DNA of 41,533 nt, taken from contig JAJYVT010000025.1 in the NCBI GenBank assembly GCA_021791845.1, positions 1-41,533 on the forward strand, in the 5' to 3' direction. This stretch comes from Actinomycetes bacterium (GTDB lineage Bacteria > Actinomycetota > Acidimicrobiia > Acidimicrobiales > RAAP-2). Positions within the stretch are counted from its first letter, which is position 1, and each line of letters starts with the position of its first letter. Under the pieces are notes generated by a model. It worked only from the letters and a program-made list of their open reading frames with translations. It was not told where the DNA came from and ran no database searches. Of the stretch, positions 14,473-22,667 are shown one piece after another. A program made the position numbers and the translations under genes.

Positions 14473-15560
14473 CCGACGGTGGCCGTGCCGGTTCGGTCTC
14501 CCTGCGCGGCGTTCGCAAGGCGTTCGGGCCGCACGTCGTCCTCGCCGGCGTGGACCTCGACGTGCCCGAGGGGGCCATCGCCGCCGTCCTCGGGCCGTCG
14601 GGCAGCGGGAAGACGACCATGCTGCGGGTCCTGGCCGGCTTCGAGCGCCCGGACGCCGGGGCCGTGGTGATCGGCGGCACGGTGGTGGACGACGGCCGAC
14701 GGCACGTCCCGGTGGAGCAGCGCCGCATCGGCTACGTGCCCCAGGAAGGAAGCTTGTTCCCGCACCTCGACGTCCGGGGCAACGTCGGGTTCGGCCTGGC
14801 CCGCCGGGGCCGGCGCTCGAGGGTGGACGAGCTGCTGGCCATGGTCGGCCTGGCGGACCTGGGGACGCGCTACCCCCACCAGCTGTCGGGCGGCCAGCAG
14901 CAGCGGGTGGCGCTCGCCCGCGCCCTGGCGCCCGACCCCAGGCTGGTGCTCCTGGACGAGCCGTTCGCCTCCCTCGACGCCCACCTCCGGGCCCAGGTCC
15001 GCGGCGACGTCCTGGACATCGTGCGGCGCGCCGGCACCACGGCGGTCCTCGTGACCCACGACCAGGACGAGGCCCTGTCCTCGGCCGACGTGGTCGCCGT
15101 GCTCCGCGACGGGGTCGTCGCCCAGGTCGACGATCCGTACCAGCTCTACAACCACCCGGTCGACGCCGACGTCGCCTCCTTCGTGGGCGAGGCGAACCTC
15201 CTTCCCGGCGCGGCGCGGCGGGGCCTGGCCGAGACCGCCCTCGGCGCGCTGCCGCTCGTCCGCCCGGCGCCGGAGGGCGCCGCCCTCACCGTGCTCGTGC
15301 GGCCCGAGCAGCTGGCCGTCCGCCCCGAGGACGGCGGCTCCGGAGGGGTCCCGGCCACGGTGGAACGCTGCGAGTACCACGGCCACGACACCACGGTCCG
15401 GCTGCGGGTGCGCCACGGCCAGCCGGGCGTCCCCGAGGCGCTCGTGGCCCGGCTCGCCGGACGCCACCCGGTGCGCGAGTCTGCCGGAGTGCGTCTCGAG
15501 GTCGACGGCTCCGTGGAGGCCTGGCCGGCACGGCTTGCGGCCGGCACCGGGGCCTCCTAG
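14469..15560 (+). CDS. Iron(III) ABC transporter ATP-binding protein
   Basis: A 363-residue ATPase of the FbpC type. Walker A GPSGSGKTT is at residues 42-50, the signature is LSGGQQQRVALARALAPDPR, Walker B is LVLLDEPFASLD, and the switch His is in VTHDQDEAL. A C-terminal regulatory TOBE-like domain follows from about residue 240 (LTVLVRPEQLAVRPED). It energises the preceding permease at the inner face of the membrane. GTG start overlaps the permease stop (GTGA), so the three genes form one coupled operon. Confidence 0.93.
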   Translation: MTDGGRAGSVSLRGVRKAFGPHVVLAGVDLDVPEGAIAAVLGPSGSGKTTMLRVLAGFERPDAGAVVIGGTVVDDGRRHVPVEQRRIGYVPQEGSLFPHLDVRGNVGFGLARRGRRSRVDELLAMVGLADLGTRYPHQLSGGQQQRVALARALAPDPRLVLLDEPFASLDAHLRAQVRGDVLDIVRRAGTTAVLVTHDQDEALSSADVVAVLRDGVVAQVDDPYQLYNHPVDADVASFVGEANLLPGAARRGLAETALGALPLVRPAPEGAALTVLVRPEQLAVRPEDGGSGGVPATVERCEYHGHDTTVRLRVRHGQPGVPEALVARLAGRHPVRESAGVRLEVDGSVEAWPARLAAGTGAS

Positions 15561-15589
15561 CGCTGGCGGGCCGGGGCAGGGCCGGGGAG

Positions 15590-16174
15590 GTGGCCGTCCG
15601 GCCCGTCTGCCCGTTCCCGGTCCCCTGCCTGTGCGCGGCCGGCGTCCCGCTGGCCGGCGTCCCGCTGCCGCCCGGTGACCTCCCGGTGGTGGAGCGCCAC
15701 GCCGTGCGCGTCCTGCTCTCCGACGTCACGGGTGCGGTCCTCGTGTTCCGGGCCCGCGAGGTCACGTTGCCGGAGCTCGGCCTGTGGTGGGAGCTGCCCG
15801 GTGGCGGGCTCGAGCCGGGCGAGGACTACCGGGTGGCGGCGGTTCGGGAGGTGGGGGAGGAGACCGGCATCGCCATCGGGCCCGGCGACGTCGGGCCGCC
15901 CCGGTGGTGCCGGTCCGTCACCTACCGCTCCCGGGGGGAGCGCCGCCTCCAGCATGAGGTCGTGGTGGAGGTGCGGCTCGCCGGGTCCCGGCCGCGGCTG
16001 GACACGAGCGGGCAGCTCGCCCACGAAGTGGAGGACTACGTGGGGTTCCGCTGGCTCCCGCTCGCTGCGGTCGCCTCCAGCACGGAGCGCTTCTTCCCCG
16101 GCTCGCTGCCTCGGTCGGTGGGGCGGCTGGCGGCCGGTGAGGAGGTGGTCGAGCAGCTCGAGCGCTGGTCGTAG
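15590..16174 (+). CDS. Nudix hydrolase
   Basis: A 194-residue protein with a complete Nudix box at residues 72-94: G, five residues, E, seven residues, then REVGEETGI. Nudix enzymes hydrolyse nucleoside diphosphate derivatives; the exact substrate cannot be read from sequence. The domain spans roughly residues 35-165. The first 30 residues are Pro/Val/Cys-rich and may not belong to the protein, but no good later start is seen before the domain. The GTG has GGGGAGG directly before it. It follows the iron operon by 29 bases in the same direction and may be read from it. Confidence 0.85.
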   Translation: MAVRPVCPFPVPCLCAAGVPLAGVPLPPGDLPVVERHAVRVLLSDVTGAVLVFRAREVTLPELGLWWELPGGGLEPGEDYRVAAVREVGEETGIAIGPGDVGPPRWCRSVTYRSRGERRLQHEVVVEVRLAGSRPRLDTSGQLAHEVEDYVGFRWLPLAAVASSTERFFPGSLPRSVGRLAAGEEVVEQLERWS

Positions 16175-16201
16175 CCCGGGCGTCGGCGCCACCCACCCGA
16201 T

Positions 16202-16259
16202 CCACTATGACGTCATAGTGGGATTGACAGACGTCGATTGTGATGTCATAGTGACGTCA
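16202..16259 (+). promoter_or_regulatory. Operator array and promoter of the RHH gene
   Basis: Four TGACGTCA-type boxes lie at 16208-16215 (TGACGTCA, inside a perfect 20-bp palindrome 16202-16221), 16229-16236 (AGACGTCG), 16241-16248 (TGATGTCA) and 16252-16259 (TGACGTCA). Their centres are 21, 12 and 11 bases apart, so they lie nearly on one face of the helix. A promoter threads through them: TTGACA at 16224-16229, 17 bases, CATAGT at 16247-16252. The predicted transcript starts at the ATG (16259), implying a leaderless mRNA. A natural reading is autorepression by the RHH protein. Confidence 0.7.
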
Positions 16260-16747
16260 TGGAGCTGACCGGCATCGTCGAGGGGGTGATCGAGGACCTG
16301 CGACGGGCCGGCGCCATCGGAGGTGAGCAGACGGCCCGCGTCGCCGACCTGTTGGCCGCCGGGCTCGACGCCTCGCTGCGCCTGCACATCCTGGAGGCGC
16401 TGCACGCTGCGGCCCGGGAGATCGAGGCGGCGGTCCCGGGCCTCGGGGTGGACGTGAGGTTGGACGGGCGCGAGCCGGTGCTGGTGGTCGGTCGCCAGCC
16501 GGAGGCCGCCGGGGAGCCCGGGGAGAGCGCGGGGCCGGGGGACTACGCCGACGACGAGCTGCTGCGGCTCACGATCCGCTTGCCGCAGGGCCTCAAGTCG
16601 GCCGTCGAGCAGGCCGCCGCCGCCGGCGGCGCCTCCATCAACTCGTGGATCGTGTCCGCCCTGGCGCGGACGGTCGACGCCCCGGCGGGACGCCCCGGTC
16701 CCGGCCGCCGGCTGCCCCGGCGCATGACCGGGTTCGTCCAGGGCTGA
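16259..16747 (+). CDS. Ribbon-helix-helix DNA-binding protein, HicB/Arc-like
   Basis: A 162-residue protein. Residues 98-140 form an RHH domain: the DNA-contacting strand LLRLTIRLPQGLKSAVEQAA, then GGASINSWIVSALARTVD as the second helix. The first 60 residues look helical (RVADLLAAGLDASLRLHILE) and may be a dimer or ligand module; I recognise no family there. Annotation pipelines often call such proteins HicB-type antitoxins, but no HicA toxin is present. Its gene starts without a leader inside an operator array, so autoregulation is likely. The next gene, a DUF4097 protein 91 bases on, is probably in the same transcript. Confidence 0.8.
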   Translation: MELTGIVEGVIEDLRRAGAIGGEQTARVADLLAAGLDASLRLHILEALHAAAREIEAAVPGLGVDVRLDGREPVLVVGRQPEAAGEPGESAGPGDYADDELLRLTIRLPQGLKSAVEQAAAAGGASINSWIVSALARTVDAPAGRPGPGRRLPRRMTGFVQG

Positions 16748-16838
16748 TGCCCGGGGCGCGCCCGAGGGTGCGCCGGCAGGAGCCCGCAGCAACCGCAACG
16801 AGTGGCGGCGAGGGTGCCGCGGAGAGAGAGGCACAGCC

Positions 16839-17621
16839 ATGGAGTGGGAGTTCGAGGCACCAGGGCCGATCGACGCCGACATCGGCGTCCCGGCGGGCCT
16901 GGTCGACGTGGTCGCCGCGACCGACGGGAAGGTCGGCGTCACGCTCGAAGCGCTGCGCCGGGGGCGCCGGGCGGAGGAGCTCATCGCCGCCACCGTCGTC
17001 TCGTTCAGCGACGGGACGCTCCGGGTCGAGATGCCCGGAGGGCGGCTCCGGAGCGTCGAGGTCCGTTGCACCGTGTCGCTGCCGCCGGGCTCGGCCCTCA
17101 CGACGCGCACGGCCTCGGCCGACCTGCGCTGCCCCGTGCGCCTGGCGCGGTTCTCGGGGACGACGGCGAGCGGCGACATGGCGCTGGCCGACGTCGAGGC
17201 CGACGTCACCGTCAAGGCGGCCAGCGGCGACGTCGAGTGCGGGGAGGTCGGCGGCACGCTGCAGGTCCGCACGGCCAGCGGCGACGTCTCGGTCCGTCGG
17301 ACGGCGGGTGACGTCCACGTGGCGTCGGCCAGCGGCGACCTCGAGCTCGCCGACGCCGAAGGACCGGTGAAGGTCGAGTCGGCGTCGGGCGACGTCACGA
17401 TCGGCCGGGCGTCGTCGGGCCGGGTCCACGTGTCGACCGCGTCGGGTGACGTGACGGTCGGCGTGGCGGCCGGCGTCGGTGCCTACCTCGACATCACGAC
17501 CGTCTCGGGGGACACCTCGACCACACTTCCCTTCAGCGAGGAGGTCCCCGGCGACGCCGTGCTGGAGATCGTCTGCCGCACCGTGAGCGGCGACGTGACG
17601 ATCCGGAAGGCGGCGTCGTGA
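16839..17621 (+). CDS. DUF4097 family repeat protein
   Basis: A 260-residue protein with no signal peptide or membrane segment. From about residue 90 on it repeats a T/SASGDV motif about ten times, roughly every 15-25 residues (TASADL, TASGDM, AASGDV, TASGDV, SASGDL, SASGDV, TASGDV, TVSGDT, TVSGDV). This pattern of DUF4097 suggests a right-handed beta-solenoid. Related domains occur in YvlB/LiaX-like envelope-stress proteins, but the function of soluble single-domain versions is unknown. A GGAGAGAGAGG ribosome site precedes the ATG. It sits behind an RHH gene and its stop overlaps a 45-codon ORF (GTGA). Confidence 0.82.
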   Translation: MEWEFEAPGPIDADIGVPAGLVDVVAATDGKVGVTLEALRRGRRAEELIAATVVSFSDGTLRVEMPGGRLRSVEVRCTVSLPPGSALTTRTASADLRCPVRLARFSGTTASGDMALADVEADVTVKAASGDVECGEVGGTLQVRTASGDVSVRRTAGDVHVASASGDLELADAEGPVKVESASGDVTIGRASSGRVHVSTASGDVTVGVAAGVGAYLDITTVSGDTSTTLPFSEEVPGDAVLEIVCRTVSGDVTIRKAAS

Positions 17622-17755
17622 ACCCGTACTTCTCGTCCCGCCTCGCCGACGACCGCCTGGCCGACCGCCTGGCTGGCCTGCCGAGCGGCCGGTCGTGCGC
17701 CGGGAGGGCCGCGTCGGGAGGCGGCCTCGCTCAGGGGGTGAGGCCCAGGGGGTGA
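17618..17755 (+). CDS. Small coupled ORF, 45 residues
   Basis: The GTG overlaps the DUF4097 stop as GTGA, the same coupling used by many true gene pairs here. The product begins VNPYFSSRLADDRLADRLAG and ends in a Gly/Arg-rich stretch. The NPYFSSRLADDRLADRL start looks like an amphipathic helix and resembles short actinobacterial hypothetical proteins that begin with N/Y-P-Y, though I cannot name a family. It is short, so chance is possible; it stops 49 bases before the convergent nagA end. Confidence 0.35.
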   Translation: MNPYFSSRLADDRLADRLAGLPSGRSCAGRAASGGGLAQGVRPRG

Positions 17756-17770
17756 GGCCCCGGTGCGCCC

Positions 17771-17804
17771 CCGCCGGCCTCTCCGGGCCGGGCCGCCCCG
17801 GCGG
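17771..17804. terminator. Possible bidirectional terminator
   Basis: CCGCCGG (17771-17777) and CCGGCGG (17798-17804) form a 7-bp stem between the plus-strand RHH/DUF4097 module and the minus-strand nagA stop. There is no U-tract in either direction. Confidence 0.35.
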
Positions 17805-19055
17805 TCATGCCAGGAGGCGGCGTGGGTCGTGGACGGGCACCCCATCCACGACGGTGGCGGCCACGGCCAGTGTGGGCTCCAGGACGACGAGGTCGGCCCG
17901 GGCGCCTGGCATGAGCGCCCCGAGCAGCGCCCCGGTCGGTCCGGCCACCGACGCCGGCACCGAGGTGGCGGCGGCGATCGCCGCCGCGAGCGGGAGCCCG
18001 GCGGTGCCGCTGGCGTTCTCGACCGCGGCCTCCATGGTGAGGACGCTGCCGGCCAGCACGCCAGGATCGCCGGCCAGGGTGGCCCGCCCGCCCTCCACCT
18101 CGACCGGGACCGCGCCCAGCGCGGCGCGTCCGGTGGTGGCGCCGGTGGCGCCGATGGCGTCGGTCACGAGCACGGTCCGGCCCGGGGCAGCCTTGGCGAC
18201 CAGCGCGACCACCGCCGGATGGACGTGGTGGAGGTCGCACACGATTTCCACCGTGACGGCGTCGTCGGCGAGGGCGGCGCCCACGAGCCCGGGGCGGCGG
18301 TGGTGGAGCGGGGCCATGGCGTTCCAGAGGTGGGTGACGTGGGTGGCGCCGGCGGCGAAGGCTCGCCGTGCGGTGTCGTAGTCGGCGTCGGTGTGGCCCA
18401 GCGCGACGGCAGCGCCGGCGGCCAGGCAGTCGGCGATCAGCCCGTCGGCGCCCGGGAGCTCGGGGGCCAGCGTCACCAGGCGGACGGTGCCGGCGCCCAG
18501 CTCGAGGAGCCGGGCGAGCTCGGCCCGGTCGGGCCGGCGGACCTGCGAGGGGTCCTGGGCCCCGGCGCGCCCGGCAGCGACGAAGGGTCCCTCGAGATGG
18601 CACCCGAGGACCCGGGCCCCGCCGGTCCGGGCCGACCGGGCGGCCCGGGCCACGCCGGCCACCGTGGCGGCGAGGCGGCCGGGGGTGTCGGTGACCGTGG
18701 TGGCCAGCAGGGCGGTGGTGCCGTGGGCGGCGTGGAAGCCGGCCACGGCGGCGACGGCCCGGGCCACCTCCTCGGGGGAGTCGCCGTTCACCTGGGCGCC
18801 CGCTGCCCCGTGCACGTGGACGTCCACGAAGCCGGGCGCGAGGATCCGGTCGCCGAGGTCGACCAGCGGGCCGGGGGCCGTGCCCGTTGCGGCCGGCCCG
18901 CCGCACGGGCGCTGCGGCCGGCCGGGCTCGACGGCGTCGACGAGGCCCGTGTGCCGGTCCACCCAGACCGTCGCCGGCCCGAGGTTCGCGCCGGGGAGCG
19001 CCACCCGGGCGGCGGCGAGGCCGACCAGGGAGGGCACCCCCTCGGGCGTGGTCAC
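17805..19055 (-). CDS. nagA: N-acetylglucosamine-6-phosphate deacetylase
   Basis: A 416-residue NagA-type amidohydrolase that removes acetate from GlcNAc-6-phosphate during amino-sugar or cell-wall recycling. Motifs: APGFVDVHVHGAAG near the N-terminus, CHLEGPF with the metal-binding Glu, GHTDADYD, THLWNAMAPLHHR, EIVCDLHHVHP and VLVTDAIGATG with the catalytic Asp. The C-terminal PGARADLVVLEPTL completes the small domain. GTG at 19055 (VTTPEGVPSLVGLAAARVAL) was chosen because the family N-terminal strand starts there; the frame stays open to an ATG at 19163 but adds an Arg/Gly-rich stretch. No nagB or PTS gene is adjacent, so it stands alone. Confidence 0.88.
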   Translation of the reverse strand: MTTPEGVPSLVGLAAARVALPGANLGPATVWVDRHTGLVDAVEPGRPQRPCGGPAATGTAPGPLVDLGDRILAPGFVDVHVHGAAGAQVNGDSPEEVARAVAAVAGFHAAHGTTALLATTVTDTPGRLAATVAGVARAARSARTGGARVLGCHLEGPFVAAGRAGAQDPSQVRRPDRAELARLLELGAGTVRLVTLAPELPGADGLIADCLAAGAAVALGHTDADYDTARRAFAAGATHVTHLWNAMAPLHHRRPGLVGAALADDAVTVEIVCDLHHVHPAVVALVAKAAPGRTVLVTDAIGATGATTGRAALGAVPVEVEGGRATLAGDPGVLAGSVLTMEAAVENASGTAGLPLAAAIAAATSVPASVAGPTGALLGALMPGARADLVVLEPTLAVAATVVDGVPVHDPRRLLA

Positions 19056-19244
19056 GCCGCGGCGACCGTGCTCGCCCCGTCCACCGGGCGCACCGTACCA
19101 GCGGGCGGGCGCGAACGTCCCAGGTCGTGAGCGCGGGCGCGCGGCTGCTGCCAAAGTGGGCATATGTCAGGACGGCCGGCCGAGCCCCCGGGACCCGGCG
19201 CCCGGCCGATCCCCGACGCAGCCAGCAGGGAGGAGAGCGCGCGC

Positions 19245-20576
19245 ATGCTGCCGAGCGACCGCGAGCGCTCCGACCAGGGGGAACGGGATCTCGGCCTGCA
19301 ACCGCCGGGCCCGCCCGGCCCAGCGGGCGGCTCGGACGGACCGGGCGGATCCGACGGGCCGGGCGGGCCGGACAGGTCGGAGCGGGCGCGCGGCTGGCGC
19401 CGGTACTGGCCACGCTGGCTCCCCTCGCCCAAAGTGGTGCTGGTGGCGGTCATCCTCGTCGCCTTCGGCCTGCTCGTCTACCGGCTGCGGGGCGAGATCG
19501 CCACCGCCTTCCACCGCGTCACGCTGGGCGGGCTGGTGTGGCTCCCCGCCGCCCTCGGCGCCGAGGCGGCGTCCTTCCTGGCCTACGCCGAGGTCCAGCA
19601 CCGGCTGCTCGTCGCCGGCGGGGCGCACCTGCGTCACCGCACCGTCGCCAGCCTGACGGTCGCGGCCACCGGCATCGCCAACCTCGTGCCCGGCGGGACC
19701 GCCCCGTCCAGCGGGTGGCTCGTCACCCAGTACCGCCGGTACGGGGTGCCGCTGCCGCTGGCGCTGTGGGCGGTGCTGGCCGGCGGCTTTGTCGCCGCCA
19801 TCTCCGTCCTGCTCGTCCTCGTGGTGGGCGCGCTCATCGCCGGCCTGGTGGGGCCGGGGGTGTTCGTCGGCCTCCTCGCCCTCCTGGTGGCGGTGGGCGT
19901 CGCCGGCGTCCTGGCGGCGCACCACTTCGCGGCGGTCCGGCGCTGGCTCGAACGTGACCGCCGCCTTCCCGGCCTCCGTGCCGCCCGGCGGGTGGTCCGC
20001 CCCATGGGCGACGTCGGGAGCTTTCGGGCGACGGTCTCCGGCGGCGTGCTCGTGTACGGCCTCAGCGTCGCCAACTGGGTCCTCGACGTGGCCGTGCTCG
20101 CCGCCGGGTTCGCCATCCTGAACCTGCCCGTCCCCTGGCGGGCACTCCTCTTCGCCTACGCCGCGGCGCAGGTGGCCGGGGCGCTGGCGCCGGTGCCCGG
20201 CGGGATCGGCTTCGTGGAGGGCGGGATGATCGGTGCCCTCACCCTGGCCGGGACCTCGGCTGGCGCGGCAGTCGTGGCGACGGTCGTCTACCGGCTCGTG
20301 ACCACGCTCGGGATGGCGGGGATCGGAAGCCTCGCCCTCGTGATCGTCCACCACCGCACGCCCCGCCCGGCGCGGCTCTCGGGCCTGGCCGAGGAGCTGG
20401 CCCGCCGGTCACCGGACCACGAGCCCGATGCGGGCGCCGGTGAGGTCGGGGCCGAAGCCGGTGAGGTCGGGGCCGAAGCCGGTGGGGGCGGGGCCGACGC
20501 CGGTGGGGGCGGGGACGGCGCCGGCCGTCGCCCCACGGAGGCGGTGCGTGGCCGCCCCGACCGCGGGCAGCGCTGA
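19245..20576 (+). CDS. LPG-synthase-TM-like (YbhN/UPF0104) membrane protein
   Basis: A 443-residue integral membrane protein of the family related to the flippase half of lysylphosphatidylglycerol synthase. About eight membrane helices start near PKVVLVAVILVAFGLLVYRL, and the family motif APVPGGIGFVEGG is present. No aminoacyl-transferase domain is attached, so lipid synthesis is not implied; transport or flipping of a lipid is the usual guess. The ATG at 19245 is preferred because AGGGAGGAGAG lies seven bases upstream; an earlier in-frame ATG at 19164 would add 27 residues. The N-terminus is Gly/Pro/Asp-rich and the C-terminus carries four 7-residue repeats encoded by a DNA array. Confidence 0.82.
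   Translation: MLPSDRERSDQGERDLGLQPPGPPGPAGGSDGPGGSDGPGGPDRSERARGWRRYWPRWLPSPKVVLVAVILVAFGLLVYRLRGEIATAFHRVTLGGLVWLPAALGAEAASFLAYAEVQHRLLVAGGAHLRHRTVASLTVAATGIANLVPGGTAPSSGWLVTQYRRYGVPLPLALWAVLAGGFVAAISVLLVLVVGALIAGLVGPGVFVGLLALLVAVGVAGVLAAHHFAAVRRWLERDRRLPGLRAARRVVRPMGDVGSFRATVSGGVLVYGLSVANWVLDVAVLAAGFAILNLPVPWRALLFAYAAAQVAGALAPVPGGIGFVEGGMIGALTLAGTSAGAAVVATVVYRLVTTLGMAGIGSLALVIVHHRTPRPARLSGLAEELARRSPDHEPDAGAGEVGAEAGEVGAEAGGGGADAGGGGDGAGRRPTEAVRGRPDRGQR
20436..20519 (+). repeat. 21-bp tandem repeat, four copies
   Basis: Units at 20436-20456 and 20457-20477 are identical (GCCGGTGAGGTCGGGGCCGA plus A); those at 20478-20498 and 20499-20519 are diverged copies. They encode AGEVGAE-like units at the cytoplasmic end of the membrane protein, in frame. 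Confidence 0.8.
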
Positions 20577-20578
20577 CG

Positions 20579-21025
20579 TCAGTCGGCGCGGCGGGCCACG
20601 AGGACCGGGATCTCCCGGGACGTCTTCTCCTGGTACTCGGCGTAGGGCGGGTAGGCGGCGACGGCCCGTCGCCACCACTCGGCCTTCTCCGTGCCGGTCA
20701 CCTCCCGGGCGACGGCGTCGAAGGGCTCGGGCCCGTCCTGGATCATGAGGGCGGTGGGGTCGGCGGTGACGTTGAAGTACCAGTCCGGGTGGTCCGGCGC
20801 CCCGCCCTTGGACGCCACCAGGGCGTACTCGCCGTCGTGCTCCACCCGCATCAGGGCGAACTTCCTGACCTTCCCCGAGCGGGCGCCGCGGGTGGTCACC
20901 ACGATGACGGGGAGGCCGGTGTCGCGCAGGGTGTTGGCCCGGGTGCCGCCCGAGCGTTCGTACTCGGCGACCTGCTCGGCCACCCAGGACTGGGTCGAAG
21001 GCTCGTACTCGCCGTGCAGTGGCAT
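20579..21025 (-). CDS. Deazaflavin (F420)-dependent nitroreductase-family protein, Ddn-like
   Basis: A 148-residue split-barrel protein of the F420H2-dependent quinone reductase/Ddn family. Recognisable parts are [20 protein letters not shown], the beta strand [20 protein letters not shown] and the C-terminal [20 protein letters not shown] with IPVLVARR. Such enzymes use reduced cofactor F420 to reduce quinones or nitro compounds. The gene converges on the membrane-protein gene with only two bases between the stops. TACCGT ends exactly six bases before its ATG, suggesting a leaderless transcript. It is divergent from the 3-hydroxyacyl-CoA dehydrogenase gene. Confidence 0.87.
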   Translation of the reverse strand: MPLHGEYEPSTQSWVAEQVAEYERSGGTRANTLRDTGLPVIVVTTRGARSGKVRKFALMRVEHDGEYALVASKGGAPDHPDWYFNVTADPTALMIQDGPEPFDAVAREVTGTEKAEWWRRAVAAYPPYAEYQEKTSREIPVLVARRAD

Positions 21026-21031
21026 GCTTGC

Positions 21032-21037
21032 ACGGTA
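21032..21037 (-). promoter_or_regulatory. Candidate -10 element for leaderless Ddn-like gene
   Basis: On the minus strand TACCGT is followed by six bases (GCAAGC) and the ATG. The same hexamer and spacing occur before cysS. No clear -35 element is visible. Confidence 0.4.
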
Positions 21038-21153
21038 GCCCGAGGCCGGCCGGTGCCGGGCGGTAGGGTGGTTCGACGTCGAAGCACCAGGTCGCGACGG
21101 TCGGCTGGGCGCGGCGGGTACGGGACATCGGGACGCACGGGAGGCAGGACGCG

Positions 21154-22044
21154 GTGGCTGTGGACGAGCTCCAACGGGTGGGCGTGGTCGGATGCGGGCT
21201 CATGGGCTCGGGCATCGCCGAGGTGTGCGCCCGGGCCGGCCGCTCGGTCGTGGTGGTCGAGGCGGACGGGAGCGCGGCCGACCGCGGCCGCCGGCGCATC
21301 GAGTCCTCGATCCAGCGCGCCGTCAAGGCGGGCAAGCTGGCCGAGGACGAGGCCGGCGCGGTCCTGTCGCGCATCGAGCTCACCACCGACTTCGGCGCCT
21401 TGGCCGACCGCCAGCTGGTGGTCGAGGCCGTGGTGGAGGCCGAGGCCGAGAAGGTGCGCGTGTTCGAGACGCTGGACAAGGTGGTGGAGGCGCCCGACGC
21501 GCTGCTGACGTCCAACACGTCGTCCATCCCCATCATGAAGCTGGCGATGGCGACCGGCCGCCCCCAGCAGGTGCTCGGGCTGCACTTCTTCAACCCGGTT
21601 CCGGTGCTGCCCCTGGTCGAGGTGGTGGCGTCGCTCCTCAGCGGGGACGAGGCCGTGACGCTGGCCGAGCGGTTCGCCGTCGAGGCCCTGGGCAAGCGGG
21701 CGATCCGGGCGAAGGACCGGGCCGGCTTCATCGTCAACGCCCTGCTCATCCCCTACCTCCTCTCGGCGGTCCGCATGATGGAGTCCGGGTTCGCCACGGC
21801 GGAGGACATCGACACCGGCATGATGAAGGGCTGCGCCCACCCCATGGGTCCGCTGGCGCTGACCGACCTCATCGGCCTGGACACCACGATGGCCGTCGCC
21901 AACTCGCTCTACGAGGAGTTCAAGGAGCCGCTCTACGCCGCGCCGCCGCTGCTGGCCCGCATGGTTGACGCCGGGCTGCTCGGGAAGAAGACGGGGCGTG
22001 GCTTCTACGACTACACCGGGGGAGACGGCCGGGAGCGGCGCTGA
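21154..22044 (+). CDS. 3-hydroxyacyl-CoA (3-hydroxybutyryl-CoA) dehydrogenase
   Basis: A 296-residue NAD(P)-dependent dehydrogenase of fatty-acid or butanoate metabolism. The Rossmann motif [20 protein letters not shown] is near the N-terminus. The active-site segments are [15 protein letters not shown] and [20 protein letters not shown] (catalytic His), with [20 protein letters not shown] and [20 protein letters not shown] in the C-terminal domain. The GTG has a GGGAGG site upstream. It ends before a flavin-reductase-like gene in the same direction. An acyl-CoA dehydrogenase lies far downstream, so no beta-oxidation operon is formed here. The short single-domain form (about 290 residues) corresponds to HbdA/FadB2 rather than a bifunctional FadB. 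Confidence 0.93.
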   Translation: MAVDELQRVGVVGCGLMGSGIAEVCARAGRSVVVVEADGSAADRGRRRIESSIQRAVKAGKLAEDEAGAVLSRIELTTDFGALADRQLVVEAVVEAEAEKVRVFETLDKVVEAPDALLTSNTSSIPIMKLAMATGRPQQVLGLHFFNPVPVLPLVEVVASLLSGDEAVTLAERFAVEALGKRAIRAKDRAGFIVNALLIPYLLSAVRMMESGFATAEDIDTGMMKGCAHPMGPLALTDLIGLDTTMAVANSLYEEFKEPLYAAPPLLARMVDAGLLGKKTGRGFYDYTGGDGRERR

Positions 22045-22111
22045 CGCCGAGGCACCGGGTGCGCAAGCGCCTCCCGAGAAGTCCGAGCGCCGGGGCGTGG
22101 CCGCGGCGGCC

Positions 22112-22591
22112 ATGAGCGCCCTGGCCGGGCGGGTCGACTACCCCATGTTCGTGGTGACCGCCTCCAACGGCGCCGAGACCAGCGGGTGCCTGGTCGGGTT
22201 CCTCACGCAGTGCAGCATCCTGCCGGCCCGCCTGCTCGTGTGCCTCTCCAAGGAGAACCACACCGCCGTGGTGGCTGGCGGGGCCAGCGCGCTGGGCGTC
22301 CACCTCTTGGGACGCGACCAGCGGCCCCTGGCCTCCCTCTTCGGCGCCCGCACCGGGGACCGGGAGGACAAGCTGGCCGGCGTCCGCTGGCACCGGGGGA
22401 CGACGGGCGCGCCGCTCCTCGACGACTGCGCGGCCTGGGTGGAGGGGACGGTGCGCGACCGTTTCGACCTGGGTGACCACATCGGCCACCTGGTCGATCC
22501 GGTGGCCGGAGGCGGCGGTGGCGCTCCCGGGCTGCTCGCCTACAGCCAGGTCCGCGACCTGCAGCCGGGCCACCCGCCGGGCGAGCGGTGA
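22112..22591 (+). CDS. Flavin reductase-like FMN-binding protein
   Basis: A 159-residue split-barrel flavoprotein. The fold is recognised from DYPMFVVTASNGAETSGCLV, then GFLTQCSILPARLLVCLSKE, and the strand GVHLLGRDQRPLASLFGA. The C-terminal part (DRFDLGDHIGHLVDPVA, then LLAYSQVRDLQPGHP) is also typical. Such proteins bind FMN and reduce it or act with it; the partner is unknown. The start is uncertain: ATG 22112 and GTG 22097 both lie just before the conserved region, and neither has a strong ribosome site. It follows the dehydrogenase gene by about 70 bases and is probably co-transcribed. Confidence 0.8.
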   Translation: MSALAGRVDYPMFVVTASNGAETSGCLVGFLTQCSILPARLLVCLSKENHTAVVAGGASALGVHLLGRDQRPLASLFGARTGDREDKLAGVRWHRGTTGAPLLDDCAAWVEGTVRDRFDLGDHIGHLVDPVAGGGGGAPGLLAYSQVRDLQPGHPPGER

Positions 22592-22599
22592 GCCGGCGG

Positions 22600-22645
22600 C
22601 CCGGCACCGGGTCCCGGCGGTCCGCACCAAGTCCCGGGTGCCGGG
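22600..22645. terminator. Hairpin between convergent genes
   Basis: CCCGGCACCGGG (22600-22611) pairs with CCCGGGTGCCGGG (22633-22645) with one bulged base. It lies between the convergent flavin-reductase-like and SpoIIE-type genes and probably ends both transcripts. It is followed by further GGGTCCC repeats. Confidence 0.5.
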
Positions 22646-22667
22646 TCCCGGGTCCCGGGCCAACCCG

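Noticed and set aside
16259-17621. A HicAB or other toxin-antitoxin pair
   Set aside because: The RHH protein looks antitoxin-like, but its partner is a DUF4097 repeat protein with no toxin fold or catalytic residues.
19056-19163. A longer NagA starting at ATG 19163
   Set aside because: The extension is Arg/Gly-rich and not part of the family; the GTG at 19055 begins the conserved domain.
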